From Anaspis maculata (taxonomy: Eukaryota > Arthropoda > Insecta > Coleoptera > Scraptiidae): 64,000 nucleotides of DNA. The stretch is taken from positions 27,264,377 through 27,328,376 of the forward strand of contig OX421968.1 of assembly GCA_949128115.1 (NCBI GenBank). The letters are read 5' to 3'. Below, one piece after another: positions 57,001 through 64,000 of this stretch. The notes beneath the pieces were generated by a model, which made no database searches, was not told the origin of the DNA, and saw only the letters and a list, made by a program, of their open reading frames with translations. Numbering within the stretch: position 1 is the stretch's first letter; each line of letters begins with the position of its first letter. The translations under genes and the position numbers were made by a program.

Positions 57001-57280
57001 CGATCAGAAGGTTTTGAGAAGAAATTTTTCTCTATCAGATGCGGCCCAGTACTACACTTCAAAATTAGCGTCTAAGTATGTCGGACCTTATGTTATCCAG
57101 AAGAAGATTAGCCCGTGGACGTATCAGTTGCAGGATCCTTATGGAGTACCTCAGGGAGTTTGGCACGCGAAAGACCTCAAGCCCTACGTTGAAGGATCAG
57201 ACGTTTCTGTTAATTGTTGTGCTGATTTGTCGAGAAACATAGGATGTTTCTCTCCTTCGAAGGAAGGGGGGGATTTGTAA
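54041..57280 (+). CDS. pol: Pol polyprotein: protease, RT, RNase H, integrase
   Basis: Made by -1 frameshift from gag; the first pol ATG is at 54203. Residue numbers here count from that ATG. The protease has DSGAT at residues 6-10. RT shows LPLGSLDVYHQIELLPGA leading in, SSPVCLVPKKDGSQRFCVDY, STLDIKSAYWQVPL and the catalytic YLDD near 308-311. RNase H starts at LQTDASG (about 455), with FSTTERECLSAIW and ITDHHSL. Integrase has the zinc-binding H-H-C-C (about 653-690, CYTC) and D726, D786, E821 (VDLVGPL, CDNGPQF, NPVERVN), i.e. DD35E. The C-terminal part has GPYVIQKKISPW. The TAA (57278-57280) lies just inside the 3' LTR. All catalytic residues I can check are present. Confidence 0.93.
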   Translation, partial: SCGKRKTGKLKGRLIFPDTRTTLTDPLNPVIDYIISHAGYDQRPYLRVSILGRTMLGLLDSGATCTIAGARGWLILQNLGLGLRPEIQNCTVADGTSCLSEGFVEAPIRLMDTIKIIKILVIPSSPHELILGVDFWKAMNIIPDLNQDVWHFSSSREPEINSLRDGQDLNLQQQETLNQLIKEKLISPTAPLGSLDVYHQIELLPGAQPLKQRYYRVSPHRQKMIEEELDNMLQLGVVEPSKSSWSSPVCLVPKKDGSQRFCVDYRQLNSVTKKDAYPIPYISAILDSLRDARYMSTLDIKSAYWQVPLALESRELTAFTVPGRGLYQFTKMSFGLTNAPATWQRIIDSVLGPDLQPSVMVYLDDIVVISQDFEEHLKTLAIVFDRLRAAGLAVSKEKCQFCRPELRYLGYVVDRRGLRTDPEKIRAMLDIPTPQNAKDIRSFLGTASWYRRFVPEFSTVVAPLTELTKKNASFRWTDACAQAFRRIKEHLVSAPILSCPDFTKPFSLQTDASGYGIGAVLSQTYDGKEHVICYLSRSLTRQEKNFSTTERECLSAIWSVEKLRHYLEGTHFEIITDHHSLIWLHRLKDPQGRLARWALRLQPYDYTIIHRKGKYHVVPDLLSRSVPKIEAITSDRDQTREKNTESSDKWYVNLVRKLTETPDKYPQFRLQDGIVFKYIINRSVQLVEDYECWKQVVPKQDRSELMKKFHDEPTSGHVGVSKTFSRLAELYTWPKMRQDVSSYIARCYTCQSHKPVQKSPPGFMHSHTPPRRPWQTISVDLVGPLPRSRKGHKYILVVADIFSKFVVTCALRKAVAPAIVKYLEDSVILMFGTPSTIICDNGPQFRGKEFDRLCKKYDIHIKFTANYHPQANPVERVNRVLKTMLSCYVKEDQRTWDDYLQPVTCAIRTSKHEVTAYTPYFMNFGREISLSGNQKREEMVSDQPVDPVTKSETMLKIYHQVRKKIFQANERNKRHYDLRRRAEDFHIDQKVLRRNFSLSDAAQYYTSKLASKYVGPYVIQKKISPWTYQLQDPYGVPQGVWHAKDLKPYVEGSDVSVNCCADLSRNIGCFSPSKEGGDL
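54047..54090 (+). promoter_or_regulatory. -1 ribosomal frameshift signal between gag and pol
   Basis: The heptamer GGGAAAC at 54047-54053 is in the gag phase G GGA AAC, the X XXY YYZ rule. A spacer of 7 nt (54054-54060) follows. Then comes a perfect 10-bp stem, GGGAAAATTA (54061-54070) with TAATTTTCCC (54081-54090), and a 10-nt loop. The gag stop lies in the stem. Pol is open in the -1 frame from 54041 onward. Confidence 0.88.
57259..57273 (+). promoter_or_regulatory. Polypurine tract
   Basis: GAAGGAAGGGGGGGA directly before the 3' LTR. It primes plus-strand DNA synthesis and overlaps the last codons of pol. Confidence 0.85.
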
Positions 57281-59305
57281 CGGTTAAATTTGACAACCTG
57301 AAAAATTGTGGTAGAAAAACACTATATTTAGGTGGTCCACGAGAGTTTATTTGTTAGGTTTTAATTTATTTTTGTTTTATCACTCTGCATTCATTATTAT
57401 TTTCATTCTGGCTTCTTCTTTAAAAATTCTTTTAGTTGTGGGTAGTCTTATGCATGTTTATCTCCGTCGAGGCATTACCTTTGCTTTGGTTCTTTTCTCT
57501 TTCTTTTACCTAGAACAGAGCACACATTACAGCAGATTAATTCTACGTAGGTACCTACCTGCTTTGTTATTGTTGCGATCGAGCCGTGTATTTAATGCCG
57601 GAATTGTAGATAACACCTCACTCTATCGAGTCGGCAAGAAAACGGGAAAAAGTGGCAGTAGACTTTTTCTTTGGTTTTTATTTTTCTTCTTTTTCTTGGT
57701 CTACGTTTTTTTTCTCTCGGTTTTAGTTTAGTTCCACGTCTCGTTGAAGAAAAAGGTTTTAGGAGAATTTTGTAAAAATTCGTTGTTTGGATACCGACGA
57801 TTCGGGATAAACCAGGATTCTCTTTTGGCTGAAAAAAAAGGTTGAAGTTTAGTATTATTGAGCACCTTTTGCCACCCACGATTGGGGATTAACAGACCTA
57901 GAATTTTCAACGAGATTTAAAGGAAGGAACCGAGACCAAAAGATCAGAGTTGGTTGATTATTTTTCATCCCCAACGTACCTATACCTCACAAGATCGGAG
58001 GGTAAGCTTCACGTTTCGTCGCAATTTACTTTGTTTTTCACATTTTCGTTTCTTGTAGGCTTCTGTTGTTGTTTTGTTTTCTCCATTCCGCACACACCCG
58101 CCGGGGGTTGTCGAAGAATTTCTGCGAAACAGAAAGACCATATAGAAACAAAGAGAAACCCTCATTCGAGGTGACAATTCGATTGGACATTTTCTTTTTT
58201 CTGGAGAAGCTAACCTTTGCAATTTTAGGGTTCTTTGCTCGGGTCTTTATACCGAATTGATTACGACATCGTGTCTGCGCTGTAGAAATTCAACGCGCTT
58301 CTGCTTGTGGCCCGCCATTTTGCTGCCGCTTTGGGATAAGTTGTATACTGCCTGCTCTGTTGATTCGATCGTTCTGGAGCTTCTATCAGTTGAATCTTAT
58401 CCCTTCTGAAGGCCTGCGACCCAGGAAAAAGGTGGAGGAAGCCGGTCCATTTTCCGGTTAATTAGTTTATGCTCTGTTGTTCCCGACGAAAAGAGTAAGT
58501 TGCACAAAACTAATTTGTTGCCTGAGACTGCTTCCACACCAAGAAAACGAACGAGCAAATTTCGTGTAGTCCGTGAAATAAAGGAACCCACTTACCTTCA
58601 TTGTTAAATTGTATTATTTTGTTTATTTGAGAGAATTTTAGTACCAGCACTAGATACCTATAATTTTGTTGCAAGAAAAGTCCTTGATTATTTATTACTT
58701 TGTTTTATCCTTTTGTTTTGTGTTCACTTCACATTTCCGCTTTTGTTGAGTACCTGCTCTTATTAGTTAATTATTAAATTTAATTATTAAGTTTTTTTTT
58801 TTTCTTTTTTTTTAACAAGATAAGTGTTCGCAAGAGCAATTTGCAAACCCAGTGATTGAATTCGCTGCTGTAACCCAGTTTGGTAGTACTACGAAAAAGG
58901 GAATTCATTCATGATTCACTGAAATTTAATTTAGTAGGAAATTTAATTCATTCGTAAATATTTAATTAAAAGAGGAAAGAGATTATAAGCCAATAACCAC
59001 ATTTAATTTATTTATTCATTAATTCATTTAATTTTTTTTTTTTTTTTTTTTTTGTTTTTTTAATAAACTTGAATATTTTAATTTTACTATTTCAAAATTA
59101 GTTTTTTTTTTTTTTTTTTTCTTGGAAGTCCAGCTAAGAATTCACCCCAACTCTATTGCTAGCCCGGTGATCACCACCTTCATTTTCAATTAGGGGTTGT
59201 GGTGGTCGAAAAATTTAATTTGTCGTTGCTCTAAGAGGGTCTGAACAACCTGACTCCTCGCACCCCCAGCTGTGCATATACCCCTAAGGAAAAAAATATA
59301 TGACA
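57276..59305 (+). repeat. 3' LTR (2030 bp)
   Basis: Same sequence as 50209-52235 apart from poly-T lengths and a G inside the first poly-T (near 59054). It ends TGACA at 59305, followed by the duplicated TAAT. Confidence 0.93.
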
Positions 59306-59364
59306 TAATCCTCCAAAAAGGAAGTGCGCTACTGAGCCTCATGCCCATGAGGCATATTCGCTTG
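59302..59364 (+). mobile_element. 3' end of HINE copy 5, separated by the gypsy insertion
   Basis: AATCCTCCAAAAAGGAAGTG, CGCTACTGA and the hairpin GCCTCATGCCCATGAGGC (59336-59353), ending CGCTTG. It completes the copy that stops at 50208. Confidence 0.85.
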
Positions 59365-59544
59365 TTTATTTTAGGCCCCAGCCTGCAGGGCCGTCTTAAG
59401 CGGGCGTGCAACTCGTGCATGGCACAAGGGCGGCATTTCGGAGCAGAAATGCGTTTTTTTCTATTTTTTTGCTATATTTATTTTTGCTTTTATATTCTAC
59501 CCCCGCGGCCGCCCCTGAACATTTTGAAATTTCTGTTTGTTTTT

Positions 59545-61440
59545 AGCGCATTTTCCATCTTGATGAAAATCGCTATTGCAACCGCTTTGTCCGTCCGTCC
59601 GTCCGTCCGTCCGTCCGTCCGTTCCTCGAACTCCTCCCAAACTAGACGACCTAGCTTTCTAATTTTTTCGCTGTTACATAGCTGCCACTCCCAAAGGAGG
59701 GCTAGGCTATATTGGATGTCCATATTGCGCCGCCAACATAGAGAAAACCGCCCCCGATAAACTTGAAATAACACAATATTGCACTTTCTACCAGACCTGA
59801 TGCTCTGGTGTTCTCATTTTTTGAATAATACATAGTTGCCACTTATAAACGTAAGCCAAGAAACATTCCGTCTTCAATATAAGCCGCCGACATGAAAAAA
59901 CTGCTAAAAACCGCCCCCAATCACTTTAAAATGAAAAACATGAACCCGAAGACATAGCGATCTGATTCTTTCGGTATATAAATAGCTGACTAAAAATGGG
60001 AAAGGATAGGCTACTTTTGGTTAGTCGCCGCCCCCAGATTCCGCCCCCAAACGATAAAAAGTGCAACTTTCATAAATATTACTGATTGAGATGTTTCCTT
60101 GAACATTTAGGAACTGCCAACTTAAATTGTGCAACATTTGCTCAGCCGAACGCTGCCGCCCCACACGCCGCCCCCAAAGTAAGAGATAAATGAAAAACAT
60201 GAACCCGAAGACATAGCGATTCAAGTTTTTCGCTATATGTATAGCTGACTGAAAATGGAAAAGGATAGGCTACTTTTGATATGGCGCCGCCTCCAGCTTC
60301 CGCCCCCAAAAGAAAAAAAGTGCAACTTTCAACAATTTTCACTGATTTAGCTGATAATGTTACCTCGAACATTCAAAAACTCTTGAATCAAACTGTGCAT
60401 GAATTTCTTTGCCAAACTCTGCCGCTCCCACACGCCGCCCCCAAAGTGAGAGATAAATGTAAAACATGAACCTGAAGACATAGCGATCTAATTCTTTCAC
60501 TATATTGATAGCTGACTAAAATTGGAAAAAGATAGGCCACTTTTGATTAGCCGCCGCCTCCAGCTGCCGCCTCCAAACCAAAAAAAATGCAACTTTCACA
60601 ATTTTCCCTGATTGTCATATTTCCCCTACATTTAGGAACTCCCAACTCAAACTGTGCAACAGTTACTTTGCCGAATGCTGCCGCCCCCACACGCTGCCCT
60701 CAAAGTGAGAGATGAATGAAAAACATAAACCCGAAGACGTAACGATCTAATTCTTTCGCTATATAGATAGTTAACTAAAAATGGTAAAGAGTAGGCTACT
60801 TTTGATATGGCGCCGCCTCCAACTTCCACCCCCAAAAGAAAAAGGTGCAACTTTCAATAATTTCCACTGATTTACATTTTCATGTTACCTCAAACATTCA
60901 GAAACTCCAAACTCAAACTGTGGAAGAATTTCTTTGCCAAACTCTGCCGCTCCAACACGCCGCCCCCGAACAAAAAATGCAACTTTCACAATTTTCACTG
61001 ATTGTCATATTTCCTTAAACATTTAGAAACTCCTAACTCAAACTGTGCAATAGTTACTTTGCCGAATGCTGCCACCCCCACACGCTGCCCTCAAAGTAAG
61101 AGATAAATGGAAAACATAAACCCGAAGACATAGCGATCTAATTCTTTCCCTATATGGATAGCCGACTAAAAATGGGAAACAATAGACTACTGTTGATTAG
61201 TCGCCGCTTCCAGATCCCACCCTCAAACAAAAAAATATTGATGAGTGAAAGAATTTTCATTCAAATCTATTTCATTGGCAAGTACCCCATTCTGATAACA
61301 AAATATCACAATGAGTTTCAAATGAAGAAAGTGGGCAAGGAATGGTTTTTTTCCTTCAACCAAATTTCTTTACGTTCATAATATGCCTCTTTGAGAAAAT
61401 GCGCTACTGAGACTCACGCACGTGAAGGCATACTCACTTG
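59545..61440 (+). mobile_element. HINE copy 6 (GCGCATTTTC subfamily), complete
   Basis: 5' hairpin 59545-59574 (AGCGCATTTTC with GAAAATCGCT), GTCC repeats 59588-59620, tandem units of 260-265 bp with GACATAGCGAT near 59950, 60212 and 60478, and the unique 3' part ATTTTCATTCAAATCTATTT. The end is GAAAATGCGCTACTGAG...CATACTCACTTG. It gives the uninterrupted reference for copies 2 and 3. Confidence 0.82.
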
Positions 61441-61662
61441 TTTCATATTCTACGCCTGCGGCTTGGCCGCCCCTGAACATTTTTTTCAAATGGTATGATG
61501 GATACCTACCTCTAAAACACGTGATTATGAAATCAGATTTTGCAAGATCCTTGCTAAATTCTTGATTTTCACCAAAAGGGCGGTGCATGGAATCGTAATC
61601 GATTGGTAAGTACAGTACCTCGAAGCAGTTCGGTATTCAAGTGTAGTTATTGTTTACTTATT
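61441..61662. other. hAT sequence between the two HINEs
   Basis: It begins TTTCATATTCTACGCCTGCG and continues to GCCGCCCCTGAACATTTTT, a diverged repeat of 59491-59530 on the other side of HINE copy 6. The rest is not recognised. Confidence 0.45.
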
Positions 61663-62844
61663 AGCGCACTTCTCCAAACGGGAAGGCGCTTTTGTCCTCG
61701 CTTTGTCCGTCCGTCCGTCCGTCCGTCCGTCCGTCCGTCCGACCGTCCGTCCGTCCGTCCGTCCGTCCGTCCGTCCGTCCGTCCGTCCCCGCATCTAGTC
61801 CTAGACGAAAAGGTTTTTGCGAAAAATTTTTACTCCATTGGGTAGCTCATGACCTTGTATCCCGAACCAAGAAAAATCTTGACGAAATAATAATAAACAA
61901 TGACAATAATAACAATTTAGTGTGACGCGGCATCGCCGTTGAATGCTGCATTTCAGAAGCCGGCCTGATCTCGAAAGTTATCACATGCGAGGAAGTACCC
62001 GATCTTATCATTTTACCATAATACATATGCGGAGTTATATTTAGAGGATGATTTGAACTTTATTTTAATGAAAATTTCACATTGGTGCAAGGTGCCGATT
62101 AGTAGTTATTAATTTTTGAACATGACTCCGAAACTACGGCTCGGCCGCAAATGATTTATTCGTTGCTTGCTGGTGCTTGATATCCTTTCCTCCGAACAAA
62201 ACGAAATTCAATACAGAAAATATTTCAACTCGAATGGGTAGCTCATGGCCTTGGTACGCGAATCAAGAAAAATGTTGCCGAAATAATCATGAACAATTAC
62301 AAAAATAACATTTTGGTGTAGGGCGGCTTCGCCGATCAAGTGCTGGCATTCGCGGTAAGATGTAGAAAGTTGCGATATGCAGGCAACTACAATTTCTTAA
62401 TGAAATACATCACTGCATGTACGGCATTATATTTAGAGAACAATTTGAACTTTCTTTTGACAAAAACCCCACTTCGATCCGACCGTTAAGTCAATTGTTA
62501 TCGATTTTTGAAAACGGCCGCAAAGCCACGGCTCGGCGCATATTACACGACCCTACAAATTTAAAATCAGACGTGCCGAAATAGTAATTGAACATTTTGA
62601 AATAGCCAATACTAGGTACCTGAAGGATAATGGCACTCAAATTACGAAACATGTTCGCTCAATAACAAAAAAAAAGTAGGTAGGTATCACTAAAAATCAT
62701 GTGACAAGGCTACCATTTTTTCGGTTTTTCGATAAAAAAGAAATGTTCCAATTCAAAAGTGAACCCGATATTCGTGTTCAGGAGGTCGAAATCAGTTGGA
62801 GCACATTTTTTTATATAAGTAACAGAATGACGCTTATTTGGCCG

Positions 62845-62883
<39 letters not shown>

Positions 62884-63664
62884 CGAGTCCGTGCAGAAAT
62901 TAAGACGCTGTACTCCTTCTCGAGAATTGAAACAAGAGTCTTGGAACTTTTTTCCGATTAATAGCTGATGTCTCCAAGGGTGGCCAATGGGCACTATTTT
63001 TGTTATCCATACATCGTTATCATTATTCTCAAAAAACAGAGATCTCCTGTGCACTTCGATGAAGTTGAACTTCTCCTCGGGAAATAAAGCTACAGCCGTT
63101 GAAGATTGAACTTTATCCGGTGGATAGCTTAGGTCCTCAAGGACCAAATAGGCAGGTTGGCTTTCATAATTCGGCCGCCATCTTGGCTGCCATATTGAAA
63201 TTTCTTATTAGTGGAACGATTGTCATGAGACTTGAAACTCACCCTTGTCTAGTATGATCATTCTTATTTTCAAGCCAAATTTTATGATTGCCCCACCATC
63301 TTGGCCGCCATATTGAAATCTCTTATAAGTGGAAAGATTTTCATGAAACTTGAGAGTTACGCTTGTCTCGTACGATCATTCCTATTTTCAAGCTGAGTTT
63401 CATAATTCTGCCGCCATCTTGGCCGCCATATTGAAATCTCTTGTTAGTGGAACGATTTTCATGAAACTTGGAACTTACCCTTGTCTAGTACGATCATTTT
63501 GATTTTCAAGCCGAATTTCATGATTCTGTCGATATTTTGGCCGCCATATTGCAATTTTTTGCCCAAGACGGTAGAACCCTAATCACTTAACATCTTGCGT
63601 TCACTAATCCTCCAAAAAGGAAGTGCGCTACTGAGCCTCATGCCCATGAGGCATATTCGCTTGT
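61663..63664 (+). mobile_element. HINE copy 7 (composite GTCC + GTCT), complete
   Basis: 5' hairpin at 61663-61690, GTCC repeats at 61706-61787, GTCT repeats at 62848-62882, 118-bp units at 63171-63567, 3' hairpin at 63635-63652 and end CGCTTG. It is almost identical to copy 5 and shows that copy's empty gypsy target site. Confidence 0.82.
63171..63567. repeat. 118-bp tandem array, second copy
   Basis: Four units with TCTTGGCYGCCATATTG, unit by unit equivalent to 49771-50170. Confidence 0.85.
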
Positions 63665-63955
63665 TCCTAATAGACACGAGAAGAAGTCAGGCGTCTTATT
63701 TTGACGTTATATCATCTTATTCATGAACCGTCCGGTAGGTATTTGTTTATTATAATACATATCGTTATACTGACTACCAATTTAAAAAAAAATTGGTTCA
63801 AAATGCGAGAATTGCAAATCCAGTCGCTGTTTCTGTTATTTTCATACAATAAAATTTAAATCAAGGGAACTATATACAAAATTCAACATTAAGGGGCGGC
63901 CTAACAGTTTTTGCACGAGGGCGGCCAAATGTCTAGAGACGGCCCTGCCAGCCTG

Positions 63956-64000
63956 TAGCATATTTATTATGAATTTCACACCCGATATATAATATATTTT
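63956..64000. other. Right flank of the hAT element
   Basis: A+T-rich, too short to classify. It should be continuous with 59365-59377 before the hAT insertion. Confidence 0.4.

Larger units (their letters stand above)
50209..59305 (+). mobile_element. Complete Ty3/gypsy LTR retrotransposon, about 9.1 kb
   Basis: Two LTRs of 2.03 kb flank a primer-binding site, gag, a frameshift signal, pol and a polypurine tract. The target duplication is TAAT (50205-50208, 59306-59309). The empty site CACTAATCCTCC is visible in the HINE copy at 63602. The LTRs differ visibly only in poly-T lengths and one G, so insertion is recent. Domain order protease-RT-RNase H-integrase places it in Ty3/gypsy (Metaviridae). 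No env ORF is present. All coding frames are intact, so it may be an autonomous copy. Confidence 0.95.
59386..63947. mobile_element. hAT element carrying two HINEs, 4562 bp
   Basis: The termini are CAGGGCCGTCTTAAGCGG and, inverted, CAGGGCCGTCTCTAGAC. The TSD is CCAGCCTG at 59378-59385 and 63948-63955. The inner ends share GGGCGGC words. The hAT's own sequence is only about 650 bp (59386-59544, 61441-61662, 63665-63947); the rest is HINE copies 6 and 7. No transposase. Confidence 0.88.

Overview
This is a gene-poor, repeat-saturated stretch of a eukaryotic (animal) nuclear genome. Only one gene looks intact and host-derived: an intronless forkhead transcription factor of the FoxB type (34011-34787, +). 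Its forkhead domain, the A+T-rich background and the transposon types point to an arthropod, probably an insect. A hemipteran is plausible, but nothing in the sequence proves it. I found no tRNA, rRNA, operon, CRISPR array or bacterial feature.

Layout. 1-1.2 kb: a frameshifted protein gene of viral or mobile-element type, cut by the left edge. 2.3-4.8 kb: a Helentron-like non-autonomous element (HINE) holding a fold-back element. 5.0-7.8 kb: two more long palindromes, one carrying a small hAT element. 8.2-22.2 kb: one minus-strand non-LTR retrotransposon (ORF1 + endonuclease/RT ORF2) spread over 14 kb by at least five insertions: a MITE, a 3.35-kb hAT, a 1.4-kb hAT, a 4.1-kb pair of opposed HINEs, and a TIR element. 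The ORF2 reading resumes across each break. 23.9-33.3 kb: a second non-LTR element on the plus strand, split at a TA by a 7.2-kb DNA transposon. 33.3-35.3 kb: FoxB with its flanks. 35.3-48.3 kb: a field of fold-back elements and MITEs, two LTR-like copies and a decayed ORF1. 48.3-59.4 kb: a HINE interrupted by a complete, young Ty3/gypsy LTR retrotransposon (50209-59305) with near-identical 2-kb LTRs. 59.4-63.9 kb: a 4.6-kb hAT element that has accepted two HINEs.

The best supported new observations are these. (1) The gypsy element has a textbook -1 frameshift signal between gag and pol: an in-phase GGGAAAC heptamer, a 7-nt spacer and a perfect 10-bp stem. (2) A HINE-like family has a 5' hairpin whose two arms change together between subfamilies, GTCC or GTCT microsatellites, internal tandem repeats and a conserved 3' hairpin. 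(3) Five hAT elements each have a visible 8-bp target duplication. (4) There are about ten long fold-back palindromes, with arms up to about 760 bp, whose transcripts could form long double-stranded RNA.

The insertion order can be read as a relative chronology: old non-LTR copies, then hAT and HINE insertions, then HINE into HINE, and the gypsy insertion among the youngest because its LTRs differ visibly only in homopolymer runs.
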